From DATJCV01 sp963707665 (GTDB lineage: Bacteria > Pseudomonadota > Gammaproteobacteria > Burkholderiales > Burkholderiaceae_D): a stretch of DNA of 64,000 nucleotides. Below, one piece after another: positions 1 to 9,035 of the stretch. Numbering within the stretch: position 1 is the first letter of the stretch; the number at the start of each line of letters is the position of its first letter. Under the pieces are notes generated by a model. It saw nothing but the letters and a program-made list of their open reading frames with translations. It was not told the DNA's origin and made no database searches. The stretch covers positions 186,001 to 250,000 of the forward strand of contig CAVPQU010000005.1 of assembly GCA_963707665.1 (NCBI GenBank). Reading direction: 5' to 3'. The translations under genes and the position numbers were made by a program.

Positions 1-1
1 C

Positions 2-632
2 GATGTGCGCCTGATCAGCGCCACGCATCGGAATCTGGAATCTTGTGTTGAACAGCGGGACATTCCGGCAAGACCTGTATTACCGCCTGAACGTGATCGA
101 GTTGAAATTGCCGCCGCTGCGTGAGCGGCGCGATGATATCGATCGACTAACCGCCGCGATTCTGGGTCGTTTGACGACCCCGGGTGACGAGGCCGTGCTG
201 ACGCCGGCGGCAAGCGAGGCGTTGCGCGCCTATGCCTTCCCGGGCAATGTGCGCGAACTCGAAAACATTCTGGAGCGGGCTTTGGCGTTCGCCAACCATG
301 GCGTGATCGAGGTGGCAGACCTTGCCCTCAAGTCGTTGGCGCAGCCGCTTGCAGATGTCGTTGTATCGGCGGCATCCGTTGCAGATAACTTGACATCAAC
401 AACGCAAGGGCCGCAGGCAGCCAATGCATCCGATTTGGAGCAGTTGCCTGAGCTGCCAGGGGAGTTGCCGCACTCGCTGCCTGCGCATCTGGATGAGGTG
501 GAGCGCGAGATTATTCGACGTGCGCTGGCCAAAACCCGGTTCAATCGAACCCAGGCGGCAGAATTGCTGGGTATCAGTTTTCGCCAGTTGCGCTATCGCA
601 TGCAGCGGCTGTCGATTCGCGAACATGATTGA
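2..632 (+). pseudogene. pilR: PilR-type sigma-54 response regulator, 3' part, frameshifted
   Basis: This is the C-terminal part of an NtrC-family activator of sigma-54 promoters; PilR with PilS controls type IV pilin transcription. The end of the AAA+ domain is visible: DVRLISATHRNLESCV in the frame starting at base 2, then FRQDLYYRLNVIEL in the frame used from base 51. A Fis-type helix-turn-helix closes it (NRTQAAELLGISFRQLRYRM, about residues 170-190 of the downstream frame). The FRQLRYRM ending is typical of PilR. The two frames join cleanly if one base near 50 is removed (CVNSGTFRQ), so the copy carries a +1 frameshift by mutation or sequencing error. The receiver and N-terminal sensor regions lie outside the window. 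The adjacent ampD matches the order common in Burkholderiales. Confidence 0.85.
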
Positions 633-634
633 CG

Positions 635-1258
635 ATGAATAACCACGGTGACGCGCCTTGCCGTCTCGAGATCGGGCCGGATGGCTGGTGCCGTTCCGCG
701 ATGCCGCTGCACTCGCCAAATTGTGACCCGCGCCCGGATGCAACGATGGTTGATTTGCTGGTAATCCACAACATCAGTTTGCCGCCCGGCCAGTTCGGCG
801 GCCCATATATTGCGGATCTGTTCGCCAATCGCCTCGATCACTCGGCCCATCCGTATTTTGAGCAGATCCGTTCCCTGCGCGTATCGGCACATTTTTTGAT
901 TCGCCGCGATGGCATTTTGTGGCAGTTCGTGTCGACCGATCAGCGTGCCTGGCATGCCGGCGTTTCGGCGTTTGACGGTCGCATCGCATGCAATGATTTT
1001 TCAATTGGGGTGGAATTGGAAGGCACCGATTTCGAGCCGTTTCGTGAACAGCAATACACGACGCTGGCAATGCTGACGCACGCTTTGTGCGAGCGCTACC
1101 CGCTGACCGCGGTGGCCGGACATGAACATATTGCACCCGGACGCAAGACGGACCCCGGACCTTGCTTCGACTGGCGCCTGTACCGCTCGCTGCTGAAGAG
1201 TCCGGACCGCGTTGCGGCTGAGCCATCGTCGCTGTCTTTCCCGAACGGTTCCGAATAG
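635..1258 (+). CDS. ampD: 1,6-anhydro-N-acetylmuramyl-L-alanine amidase AmpD
   Basis: AmpD is a cytoplasmic zinc amidase that cuts the lactyl-amide bond of recycled anhydro-muropeptides, and in many bacteria its loss derepresses AmpC beta-lactamase. The 207-residue protein fits the family. Likely zinc ligands are visible: His45 in VIHNISL, His163 in AGHEHIAPGRK, and Asp173 in KTDPGPCFDW; Glu128 in GVELEG is the probable catalytic acid. The ATG at 635 is preferred over a TTG at 629. The gene begins immediately after the pilR stop, so the two are probably co-transcribed. Confidence 0.93.
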   Translation: MNNHGDAPCRLEIGPDGWCRSAMPLHSPNCDPRPDATMVDLLVIHNISLPPGQFGGPYIADLFANRLDHSAHPYFEQIRSLRVSAHFLIRRDGILWQFVSTDQRAWHAGVSAFDGRIACNDFSIGVELEGTDFEPFREQQYTTLAMLTHALCERYPLTAVAGHEHIAPGRKTDPGPCFDWRLYRSLLKSPDRVAAEPSSLSFPNGSE

Positions 1259-1319
1259 CACTGCTCGTCTTTGATCATGAAAAAATCATGGAAGTCCGAC
1301 TTGCGTCCGCTTCGTTTGG

Positions 1320-1365
1320 GTACTAGAATTAGTGCCGTTTCCGATCAAATTACTAGATGTAGTAT
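1320..1365 (+). promoter_or_regulatory. Two probable NrdR boxes upstream of nrdAB
   Basis: Two near-identical palindromes lie in the 345-bp gap before nrdA: ACTAGAATTAGT at 1322-1333 and ACTAGATGTAGT at 1352-1363. Their centres are 30 bp apart, about three helical turns. NrdR, the ATP-cone repressor of ribonucleotide reductase genes, is known to bind paired imperfect palindromes of this type (CTA...TAG cores) at about three turns spacing. The rest of the gap (1366-1603) shows no gene. Assignment to NrdR is inference from core sequence, spacing and downstream gene. Confidence 0.65.
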
Positions 1366-1603
1366 TTAATTGGATTTTTTCTGAGCATCCCGTCTTTTTT
1401 GCCGTACGGGTTGACGCCGGTGGCTGGCGAGATTGACTGGTATTCCTTTCCAGTTTGGCCGCACCTTTCTTTAGATTTGTGATGCGCTCCCGGCATGCCG
1501 GGCTATTGCAATATTCATTCCCGCAGACGCCGCAGCATCGGGCGCTCTGCCAAAACGACAAGCGGCAATTCACCTGCCGCCAACGACAGTCCGAGGAGAT
1601 TTA

Positions 1604-4489
1604 ATGCACTCTACCGCTCAAGCAACTTCCAGCAGTTCCGGAAACGAATCAGGCACGATGTCTGGCCTTTCGGCAACCGTTGTTACCGGTGCCAATCCGC
1701 CGTCCAATCTGGTCGATTACCGCATCATCCGCCGTAACGGCGCTGTGGTCGGGTTTGAGCCATCCAAGATATCGATTGCCATGACCAAGGCGTTTCTGGC
1801 CGTAAGCGGTGGCCAGGGCGCCGCCTCGGCGCGTGTGCGCGAACTGGTTGAACACTTGACTGCCAATGTAGTGGCCGCACTGGTACGCCGCCATCCGGCG
1901 GGCGGCACTTTTCATATCGAGGACGTCCAGGACCAGGTTGAATTGTCGCTGATGCGCTCGGGCGAGCACGACGTGGCACGCGCATACGTTCTGTATCGGG
2001 CCAAGCGCATGGAGCAGCGTGCCCAACACCAGGCAGCAGCGCCAGCGGCCGAAAGATCGCAATTGCATGTGACCGAGGACGGCGTACGCCGTCCGCTGGA
2101 AATGTCGCGCGTGCGCGACCTGATTGCCGCGGCGTGCATTGGACTGGAGCAGCATGTCGATGCCGAGGCGATACTGGCTGAGACCGTCAAGAATCTGTAT
2201 GACGGAATTCCGGTGGAGGAGCTGCACAAATCGGCCATTCTGGCGGCCCGTGCGCTGATGGAAAAAGATCCGGCTTACAGCCAGGTTACGGCGCGTCTGT
2301 TGTTACACACCATCCGCAAGGAGGTGTTCGGTCAGGAGGTGGCGCAGCAGGATGCGGCGGCCCATTATGTCGACTACTTTCCGAAATTCATTAAAAACGG
2401 GATCGAGGCCGAACGCCTAGACGCGAGTCTGGCGCAGTTTGACCTGCAGCGCTTGGGCAACGCGCTGGTTCCCGAGCGCGATCTGCAGTTCAGCTACCTG
2501 GGGCTGCAGACCCTGTATGACCGCTATTTTCTACATATCAAGGGTGTCCGCATCGAAATGCCGCAGGCATTCTATATGCGCGTGGCAATGGGGTTGGCGT
2601 TGAACGAAATCGATCGTGAAGCGCGCGCCATCGAGTTTTATAACCTGCTGTCAAGCTTCGATTTCATGAGCTCGACTCCGACTCTCTTCAATTCCGGCAC
2701 CTTGCGGTCCCAATTGTCGTCCTGTTACCTGACTACAGTGTCCGATGATTTGGAGGGAATTTACGACGCGATCAAGGAAAACGCGCTGCTCGCCAAATAT
2801 GCCGGCGGGCTGGGCAACGACTGGACGCCGGTGAGATCGCTGGGCGCCCATATCAAGGGCACCAATGGCAAATCACAGGGGGTGGTGCCGTTTTTGAAAG
2901 TGGTCAATGACACCGCCGTCGCGGTGAACCAGGGTGGCAAACGCAAGGGCGCGGTTTGCGCGTATTTGGAAACCTGGCACATGGACATCGAGGAATTTCT
3001 CGATCTGCGCAAGAACACCGGCGATGACCGCCGCCGCACCCACGACATGAATACCGCGAACTGGATCCCGGACCTGTTCATGAAGCGCGTGATGGAAAAG
3101 GGCGAGTGGACCCTGTTCTCGCCGTCCGACGTGCCCGACCTGCACGACAAGGTAGGCCGCGCATTCGAGGCGGCGTATACCGGTTATGAAGCGAAAGCGG
3201 CGAGCGGCGAGTTGGCGCTGTTCAAGAAAATCCCGGCGCTCGACTTGTGGCGCAAGATGCTGTCAATGCTGTTCGAGACCGGCCATCCATGGATTACCTT
3301 CAAGGACCCGTGCAACATCCGATCGCCGCAACAGCATGTCGGCGTCGTGCATAGCTCGAATTTATGCACGGAAATCACGCTTAACACCAATGAGTCCGAA
3401 ATCGCTGTCTGCAACCTCGGTTCGGTCAATCTGCCAGCCCATATGAAGGACGGCCAGATTGATCACGCCAAGCTGCAAAAAACCGTTCGCACCGCGATGC
3501 GCATGCTGGATAACGTCATCGATATCAATTACTACGCCGTGAAAAAGGCGCGTGACTCGAACCTGCGCCATCGTCCGGTCGGCCTCGGCATCATGGGTTT
3601 CCAGGATTGCCTGCATATGTTGCGGCTGCCGTATGCATCGATGGCGGCGGTCGAATTCGCCGACCGCTCGATGGAGGCGGTATGCTACTACGCCTATTGG
3701 GCATCCACCGAGCTGGCGGAAGAACGCGGCCGCTACAGCTCATATCGCGGCTCGTTGTGGGATCGCGGCATCCTGCCACAGGATTCACTCAAGCTGCTGG
3801 CTGAAGAGCGCGGCGGCTACCTCGAAGTCGATACCTCGGAAACCATGGACTGGTCCGCTCTGCGCGCGCGCATCCGGCAATTCGGGATGCGCAATTCGAA
3901 TTGCGTGGCGATCGCGCCGACCGCTACCATTTCCAACATCATCGGGGTCTCGGCCTGCATCGAGCCGACCTATCAAAACCTGTACGTGAAGTCGAATCTC
4001 TCGGGCGAGTTTACCGAAATCAATGAATACCTCGTGCGCGACCTGAAGACGCGCGGCTTGTGGGACGAGGTGATGATTTCGGATCTGAAGTTTTTCGATG
4101 GCAGTTTGGCTCGCATCGATCGTATTCCGCCAGATTTGCGCGAAATATACGCCACCGCCTTTGAAGTGGCGCCAACCTGGTTGGTGGAAGCCGCCGCGCG
4201 CCGTCAGAAATGGATTGATCAGGCGCAATCACTGAATATCTATATGGCTGGCGCTTCCGGTAAAAAGCTGGATGAGACCTATAAGCTTGCGTGGGTGCGG
4301 GGACTGAAGACGACCTACTACTTGCGCAGTACCAGTGCCACGCATACCGAGAAATCAACTTCCCGGACCGGTACTCTGAACGCTGTCCAGGTGAATGGCG
4401 GCACGGGTGGCGAGCAGGATTTGGCAGGACCCGCCTGCACCATGCGACCGGGTGACCCCGGATTCGAGGAATGTGAAGCGTGCCAGTAA
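1604..4489 (+). CDS. nrdA: Ribonucleoside-diphosphate reductase class Ia, alpha subunit
   Basis: NrdA is the large subunit of aerobic ribonucleotide reductase and makes deoxynucleoside diphosphates for DNA synthesis with NrdB. An N-terminal ATP-cone (about residues 40-130, starting DYRIIRRNGAVVGFEPSKI) gives allosteric control of activity. Cysteines expected at the active site are present: Cys374 in SSCYLTT and Cys588 in SSNLCTEI. The C-terminal tail ends CEACQ, the swinging redox pair that is reduced by thioredoxin or glutaredoxin. At 961 residues it is longer than the E. coli enzyme, as is usual in Burkholderiales. The ATG is preceded by a good ribosome site (GAGGAG near 1592). nrdB follows 111 bp downstream with a hairpin between them. 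Confidence 0.97.
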   Translation: MHSTAQATSSSSGNESGTMSGLSATVVTGANPPSNLVDYRIIRRNGAVVGFEPSKISIAMTKAFLAVSGGQGAASARVRELVEHLTANVVAALVRRHPAGGTFHIEDVQDQVELSLMRSGEHDVARAYVLYRAKRMEQRAQHQAAAPAAERSQLHVTEDGVRRPLEMSRVRDLIAAACIGLEQHVDAEAILAETVKNLYDGIPVEELHKSAILAARALMEKDPAYSQVTARLLLHTIRKEVFGQEVAQQDAAAHYVDYFPKFIKNGIEAERLDASLAQFDLQRLGNALVPERDLQFSYLGLQTLYDRYFLHIKGVRIEMPQAFYMRVAMGLALNEIDREARAIEFYNLLSSFDFMSSTPTLFNSGTLRSQLSSCYLTTVSDDLEGIYDAIKENALLAKYAGGLGNDWTPVRSLGAHIKGTNGKSQGVVPFLKVVNDTAVAVNQGGKRKGAVCAYLETWHMDIEEFLDLRKNTGDDRRRTHDMNTANWIPDLFMKRVMEKGEWTLFSPSDVPDLHDKVGRAFEAAYTGYEAKAASGELALFKKIPALDLWRKMLSMLFETGHPWITFKDPCNIRSPQQHVGVVHSSNLCTEITLNTNESEIAVCNLGSVNLPAHMKDGQIDHAKLQKTVRTAMRMLDNVIDINYYAVKKARDSNLRHRPVGLGIMGFQDCLHMLRLPYASMAAVEFADRSMEAVCYYAYWASTELAEERGRYSSYRGSLWDRGILPQDSLKLLAEERGGYLEVDTSETMDWSALRARIRQFGMRNSNCVAIAPTATISNIIGVSACIEPTYQNLYVKSNLSGEFTEINEYLVRDLKTRGLWDEVMISDLKFFDGSLARIDRIPPDLREIYATAFEVAPTWLVEAAARRQKWIDQAQSLNIYMAGASGKKLDETYKLAWVRGLKTTYYLRSTSATHTEKSTSRTGTLNAVQVNGGTGGEQDLAGPACTMRPGDPGFEECEACQ

Positions 4490-4513
4490 AGAGCTGATGG
4501 AAAGAATGTGAGT

Positions 4514-4537
4514 CGGCCTGAAGTTGGAGTCAGGCCG
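4514..4537 (+). repeat. Hairpin between nrdA and nrdB
   Basis: CGGCCTGA (4514-4521) and TCAGGCCG (4530-4537) form a perfect 8-bp stem with an 8-base loop, 24 bp after the nrdA stop. No T-tract follows, so it is unlikely to be a full terminator. It could protect the nrdA transcript end or set the ratio of NrdA to NrdB. Confidence 0.55.
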
Positions 4538-4600
4538 GTCGAGTACCTCTGGGCAGATGTCGTGCGCAGGGATGATCAGGTAAAAAGAGAAGAGGAAACT

Positions 4601-5797
4601 ATGTTGAACTGGGATGAGCAACCAAGTGTAGCCCCGAGCGCGAGCGCGCCGCAGCCACAATTACAGCCGCAGCCGGGATTGCAGCCCGCGGTTGCAGCAC
4701 GTCTACCGGCTAGCGCGGATGTCGCCCTGAACCCGATGCTGATCGCTCAGGTAGCGCCGCCGACCGCCGAGGATGCGGCACGCCGTATCAATGCGGCCGA
4801 CAAGCGCATCATCAATGGCAAGACGGACGTCAACCAGCTGGTGCCGTTCAAGTACAAGTGGGCATGGGACAAATACTTGGCCGGCTGTGCCAATCACTGG
4901 ATGCCGCAAGAGATCAACATGCAGCGCGACATCGAGCTTTGGAAGGACCCGAATGGACTGACCGAGGACGAGCGGCGGATCGTTAAGCGCAATCTGGGAT
5001 TTTTCGTGACCGCCGATTCGCTCGCCGCCAACAACATCGTGCTTGGTACCTATCGCCACATCACGGCGCCCGAGTGCCGTCAATACCTGCTGCGCCAGGC
5101 ATTCGAGGAGGCGATCCACACGCACGCCTACCAGTATATTGCCGAATCGATTGGACTCGACGAGGGCGAAATCTTCAACGCCTACAACGAAGTGGCGTCG
5201 ATTCGCGACAAGGATGAATTCCTGATTCCATTCATCGATACGCTAACCGATCCCGATTTCAAAACTGGCACGATGGAGAATGATCAGAAGCTTCTGAGGT
5301 CGCTGATCGTGTTTTGCTGCCTGATGGAGGGACTGTTTTTCTACGTTGGCTTCGTGCAGATCCTGGCGCTCGGACGGCAGAACAAGATGGTCGGGGCCTC
5401 GGAACAATACCAGTACATCCTGCGCGACGAATCGATGCACTGCAACTTCGGAATCGACCTGGTCAACACGATCAAGATGGAAAATCCGCACTTGTGGACG
5501 GCGGAATTTCGCGCTGAACTCAAAGCGTTGTTTTTGCGTGCCGTAGAGTTGGAATATCGTTACGCAGAGGATACAATGCCGCGAGGTGTGCTGGGTTTGA
5601 ATGCACCGATGTTCAAAGGGTATTTGCGCTTTATCGCGAATCGGCGCGCACAGCAGATCGGACTCGATCCAATGTTCGGACAGGAAGAAAACCCGTTCCC
5701 ATGGATGAGTGAAATGGTCGATCTGAAAAAAGAGCGCAACTTTTTCGAAACCCGTGTAATCGAATATCAAACCGGTGGTGCACTGAACTGGGAATAA
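4601..5797 (+). CDS. nrdB: Ribonucleoside-diphosphate reductase class Ia, beta subunit
   Basis: NrdB carries the di-iron tyrosyl-radical cofactor that starts catalysis in NrdA. Iron-ligand segments are seen in EEAIHTHAYQYI and DESMHCNFG, within a ferritin-like helical domain (about residues 90-380). The ATG at 4601 follows an AGAGGAA ribosome site. An in-frame start further upstream at 4508 would overlap the intergenic hairpin and lacks conserved sequence. The first 60 residues are rich in Pro, Gln and Ala (PQPQLQPQPGLQP) and are probably a disordered extension. It forms an operon with nrdA. Confidence 0.96.
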   Translation: MLNWDEQPSVAPSASAPQPQLQPQPGLQPAVAARLPASADVALNPMLIAQVAPPTAEDAARRINAADKRIINGKTDVNQLVPFKYKWAWDKYLAGCANHWMPQEINMQRDIELWKDPNGLTEDERRIVKRNLGFFVTADSLAANNIVLGTYRHITAPECRQYLLRQAFEEAIHTHAYQYIAESIGLDEGEIFNAYNEVASIRDKDEFLIPFIDTLTDPDFKTGTMENDQKLLRSLIVFCCLMEGLFFYVGFVQILALGRQNKMVGASEQYQYILRDESMHCNFGIDLVNTIKMENPHLWTAEFRAELKALFLRAVELEYRYAEDTMPRGVLGLNAPMFKGYLRFIANRRAQQIGLDPMFGQEENPFPWMSEMVDLKKERNFFETRVIEYQTGGALNWE

Positions 5798-6319
5798 GCA
5801 GCTAAACGATGGAGCCGGCGCGAAGGATTCTGAACCTCCGTGACCGGCACGCAGCAAAAATCAAAAATCAGATTGCAGTCGACCTTACCGGGAACCCGAC
5901 GACTGTTGCAACGAAAGGCGTTCATCAAATTAATGGACAACAGAAGACCGAAGCGATCTTGCCTGTACCCGCCGCTGAGTCCACGTCTGTTGGACGAGGT
6001 GGCTTTTTCTTTGGGAAACCTGCCGGTCTTTCTGAAATCGAATTCCGACGCTGGCATGCTTGCCGGCGTTTTTTTTGACTGCGGCGGTATGGCAGAAACT
6101 CGAGCCAGATGGTCACCGCTTTTAAACCGGGCTTTCCGGCGTAGTCAACAAGGCTGAAGTGCTGCATCGGTGAGGGGATGCAGCAGTTCAGCTGGTGCCG
6201 TATTCATTAGCGCAAGCAGCACTTGCTTGTGCCGATGAATAATCCGCTTGGCTCATCGCGATGGGCTGGGCGGGTTTCAACCTTGTAGCTTGATTTTCCA
6301 TCACGTGAAGGAGAAACAA
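5798..6319 (+). other. Intergenic region nrdB to histone-like gene
   Basis: This 522-bp stretch has no recognisable gene. It contains a probable terminator at 6048-6076. The 60 bp before the next start (6250-6319) probably hold that gene's promoter, with a GAAGGAG ribosome site at 6307-6313. Short open frames here have no family features. Confidence 0.6.
6048..6076 (+). terminator. Rho-independent terminator downstream of nrdAB
   Basis: ACGCTGGCA (6048-6056) pairs with TGCCGGCGT (6061-6069) with one G-T wobble around a 4-base loop, followed by eight T residues (6069-6076). This is a textbook intrinsic terminator on the plus strand, about 250 bp after the nrdB stop. Confidence 0.85.
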
Positions 6320-7006
6320 ATGGCAACAGCAGCAAAAAAACCCGCAGCGAAGAAGCCCGCTGCGAAAAAGCCCGCTCCGGCGAAAACGTCGGTAGCCGCC
6401 AAGGCGGCTGCCGCTGTCAAGAAGCCGGTGGCGAAAACCGCAACCAAGCCCGCCGCAGCGAAAAAGCCGGCAGCAAAAGCAGCCGCCAAGCCGGTAGCGA
6501 AGAAGGCAGTGGCCGCCAAAAAGCCGGTCGCAGCGAAAAAGCCGGCAGCAAAAGCAGCCGCCAAGCCGGTAGCGAAGAAGGCAGTGGCCGCCAAAAAGCC
6601 GGTCGCAGCGAAAAAGCCGGCAGCAAAAGCAGCCGCCAAGCCGGTAGCGAAGAAGGCAGTGGCCGCCAAAAAGCCGGTCGCAGCGAAAAAGCCGGCAGCA
6701 AAAGCAGCCGCCAAGCCGGTAGCGAAGAAGGCAGTGGCCGCCAAAAAGCCGGTCGCAGCGAAAAAGCCGGCAGCAAAAGCAGCCGCCAAGCCAGCCGCCA
6801 AAAAGCCGGTAGCGAAAGCAGCCGCTAAAGCTAAACCGGCGGTCAAGGCAGCAGCCAAGCCCGTCGCGAAAAAACCGGCTGCTAAACCGGCCGTCAAAGC
6901 TGCCGCCAAAAAACCGGTAGCCAAGAAGCCGGCTGCTGCTGCTGCAGTAAAAACGGTATTGACTCCGGCCGCCGCATGGCCGTTTCCAACGGGTACCCGC
7001 CCTTAA
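6320..7006 (+). CDS. Histone H1-like lysine/alanine/proline-rich DNA-binding protein
   Basis: The 228-residue protein is almost entirely Ala, Lys, Pro and Val, built on AAKKP and AAAKPVAKK motifs, as in eukaryotic H1 C-terminal tails and bacterial H1-like proteins (AlgP, Bordetella BpH1). Such proteins bind DNA non-specifically and compact the nucleoid. There is no globular domain, signal peptide or membrane segment. The ATG at 6320 follows GAAGGAG. The central coding sequence consists of four perfect 75-bp repeats (25 residues each), so the length probably varies between strains. It is a stand-alone gene with its own terminator. Confidence 0.88.
   Translation: MATAAKKPAAKKPAAKKPAPAKTSVAAKAAAAVKKPVAKTATKPAAAKKPAAKAAAKPVAKKAVAAKKPVAAKKPAAKAAAKPVAKKAVAAKKPVAAKKPAAKAAAKPVAKKAVAAKKPVAAKKPAAKAAAKPVAKKAVAAKKPVAAKKPAAKAAAKPAAKKPVAKAAAKAKPAVKAAAKPVAKKPAAKPAVKAAAKKPVAKKPAAAAAVKTVLTPAAAWPFPTGTRP
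6470..6793 (+). repeat. Tandem 75-bp coding repeats
   Basis: Four identical 75-bp units begin at 6470, 6545, 6620 and 6695, and a partial fifth copy begins at 6770. Each encodes 25 residues running from AAKAAAKPVAKK to AAKKP. Because 75 is a multiple of three, gain or loss of a unit by slippage or recombination keeps the frame. Confidence 0.95.
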
Positions 7007-7047
7007 GCAGGAGCCGTTTGGAGGCTTGATTCAATTCAGGCACAATA

Positions 7048-7085
7048 CCCACTGCGTGACGCTCTGTCATGCAGTGGGTTTTTTT
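7048..7085 (+). terminator. Rho-independent terminator of the histone-like gene
   Basis: CCCACTGC (7048-7055) pairs with GCAGTGGG (7071-7078) and is followed directly by seven T residues (7079-7085). It ends the transcript 42 bp after the stop codon and lies 12 bp before the next start codon. Confidence 0.9.
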
Positions 7086-7096
7086 ATGGGATTTTG

Positions 7097-7642
7097 ATGC
7101 TGCAGAATATTTTTTCGTTGATCGTGAATGCTGTCGCCAGCGTGCTGGGTGGCGTGCTGCTGCTGCGCTTTTGGATGCAGCTAATTCGGGTGCGGCCACC
7201 GGCTTCGATCGGACAATTTCTGTTCCAGCTTTCCGATTGGCTGGTGCGGCGCTTGCGGCGGCTCTTGCCGGGATTTGGTGGCGTCGACTGGGCCAGCCTG
7301 GCTGGCGCCTTTCTGATGGCGCTGGCCGCGATCGTGGTCGATGTTTTGGTGCTGCCTGTCTTTTCGTTCGGTACGATTTTCGTTCTGGCTTTATTGCGGT
7401 TGTTTCAATGGATTTTTTACGGCTTCATGGCGTCGCTGATCATCGATGCGGTGTTTAGCTGGGTCAATCCGCTGGCGCCTCTGGCGCCTTTCGTGCGCGC
7501 GTTGAACGATCCTCTGCTGCGGCCGCTGCGCCGGATTATTCCCCTGATCGGCAATATTGACCTGTCGCCGCTGGCGGCGCTGCTGTTGTTGCAGATCGCC
7601 TTGCGCGTCGTCAGCACGGTGCTGCTGTCGTCTGCCCTCTGA
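7097..7642 (+). CDS. YggT family integral membrane protein
   Basis: The 181-residue protein has four to five hydrophobic helices arranged as two YggT repeats: IFSLIVNAVASVLGGVLLLRF near the start and a second copy around GFMASLIIDAVFSWVNPLAP. YggT proteins sit in the inner membrane, often near proC or yggS or division genes, and have been linked to osmotic stress and division; the molecular role is not known. The ATG at 7097 is used. Its start lies only 12 bp after the upstream terminator, so its promoter must overlap or precede that hairpin, or it depends on read-through. Confidence 0.85.
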   Translation: MLQNIFSLIVNAVASVLGGVLLLRFWMQLIRVRPPASIGQFLFQLSDWLVRRLRRLLPGFGGVDWASLAGAFLMALAAIVVDVLVLPVFSFGTIFVLALLRLFQWIFYGFMASLIIDAVFSWVNPLAPLAPFVRALNDPLLRPLRRIIPLIGNIDLSPLAALLLLQIALRVVSTVLLSSAL

Positions 7643-7953
7643 GTGGGGAATGGCGTAGCGCCGTCGCAGGGGGCATCTGACGCTGCAAGTTATCCCACGT
7701 TCCAGAAAAGTGTAGCGATCGACCTGCTTGGCAATGGATCCCGGAGGACTGCAGGGGGCTTCCGAAGACAGTGCAAATCTGACCTGGTCGAATGCCTTGG
7801 TGTGTTCGAAAGCCGTGTGCGCTTGATGCATAGCCAGGGGCGCCAACCGGAGCAAGGTGGTCGATTGGCAGTGCCTGGCGAAACCAAGCAGGTGTGCGGC
7901 GCATCCTGGTGCTGGCTGCGGCCGCTGTCTGGGCGGATGAATGAAAGCGGCTG
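7643..7953. other. Intergenic region, no gene seen
   Basis: This 311-bp gap lies between yggT and the convergent kinase gene. Open frames on both strands lack composition or motifs of real proteins, and no hairpin with a T-tract was seen. Confidence 0.5.
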
Positions 7954-8886
7954 CTAGAACCGGTAGCCGAATGCGCCGTGGAAGCGCTGTTCGATTTCAT
8001 CGCGGCTTGGTGCATGATTCTGCCCCCCTTGCCGGGCAATTTTGATGGCGCCCATCAGGCTGGCCAAGCGGCCCGTAGTGGCCCAGTCCATGTCGTGCGT
8101 CACGCCATACAGCAGGCCGGCGCGGAAGGCATCGCCGCAGCCGGTTGGGTCGACCACCGCCTCGGCCGGCGCGCAGGGGATGTTGATGATTTTCCCGCCG
8201 GTAAAAATGGTGGCTCCCAGCTCACCGTGCGTCACCACCAGCGCCGACACGCGCTGCGCGATCTGTGGCAGATCGAGGCTGGTACGCTCGATCAGTAACT
8301 CGGCTTCGTAGGCATTCACCGCCACATAGGTGGCCAACTCGATAAATTGTTTTAATTCGTCGCCGTTGAACATCGGTAGCCCTTGGCCGGGGTCGAAAAC
8401 GAACGGGATGTTGCGTTCGGCGCAGTCGCGCGCGTGCTGCAGCATGCCCTCGCGGCCATCCGGTGCCACGATGGCCAGCTTGACCGCGCCAGCGTCGGCT
8501 ACGCGATTTTGGTGCGACAGCGTCATCGCGCCCGGATGGAAGGCGGTGATCTGGTTGTTGTCGGCGTCGGTGGTGATGAAGGCTTGGGCAGTATAGGTGT
8601 CGTCGATGGTGCGGATGTGGCTGGTTGCAATACCAAACCCAGCCAGTCGCTCCAGATAAGGCGCGCCATCCTGGCCGATGGTAGCCATGATGCGGGGATC
8701 GCCGCCCAGGAGTTTGAGGTTATAGGCGATATTGCCGGCACAGCCGCCAAATTCGCGACGCAGGCTTGGCACCAGGAAGGCGACGTTGACCTTGTGTAAT
8801 TGCTCGGGGAGGATCGCTTCCGAAAAGCGTCCGCCAAACAGCATGATGGTGTCGTACGCGAGCGAGCCGCAAATCAGCGATGTCAT
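7954..8886 (-). CDS. PfkB-family carbohydrate kinase (adenosine kinase-like)
   Basis: The 310-residue protein is a ribokinase/PfkB-type kinase. The N-terminal signature region contains REFGGCAGNIAYNLKLLGG (about residues 44-62). The C-terminal motif VVDPTGCGDAFRAGLLYG (about residues 245-262) carries the catalytic Asp in GCGDAF and the anion hole. Members of this subgroup phosphorylate adenosine, ribose or fructose derivatives using ATP in the cytoplasm; the substrate cannot be fixed from sequence, although the N-terminus (SLICGSLAYDTIM) resembles adenosine-kinase-like members. It lies downstream of the DUF3426 gene on the same strand with a hairpin between them. Confidence 0.88.
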   Translation of the reverse strand: MTSLICGSLAYDTIMLFGGRFSEAILPEQLHKVNVAFLVPSLRREFGGCAGNIAYNLKLLGGDPRIMATIGQDGAPYLERLAGFGIATSHIRTIDDTYTAQAFITTDADNNQITAFHPGAMTLSHQNRVADAGAVKLAIVAPDGREGMLQHARDCAERNIPFVFDPGQGLPMFNGDELKQFIELATYVAVNAYEAELLIERTSLDLPQIAQRVSALVVTHGELGATIFTGGKIINIPCAPAEAVVDPTGCGDAFRAGLLYGVTHDMDWATTGRLASLMGAIKIARQGGQNHAPSRDEIEQRFHGAFGYRF

Positions 8887-8986
8887 GATATGTCTGTTGA
8901 AACAGATGAGGGTGAGAGTGCCGGAAGCAATCGGGAATCGGATTCTGTGATTATACTGCTGCGGGTAATTTTGGTTCGCCTTTAAA

Positions 8987-9011
8987 ACAGGCCGAAATTG
9001 GCTTGTTTTTT
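8987..9011. terminator. Possible bidirectional terminator between DUF3426 gene and kinase
   Basis: ACAGGCC (8987-8993) pairs with GGCTTGT (9000-9006) with one wobble. Six T residues follow on the plus strand and a weaker T/A tract on the minus strand. It would end the DUF3426 transcript before the kinase gene. Confidence 0.5.
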
Positions 9012-9035
9012 GGCATACCCTATATTTCTCGCTTT

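Noticed and set aside
6470..6793. CRISPR-like array because of regular perfect repeats
   Set aside because: The repeats are contiguous, 75 bp, have no spacers and lie in frame within a coding sequence.
6301..6924. Long alanine/phenylalanine-rich open frame on the minus strand across the histone-like gene
   Set aside because: It is the antisense reading of the 75-bp Lys/Ala repeats; a long open frame there is forced by the codon composition and it lacks a start site or family features.
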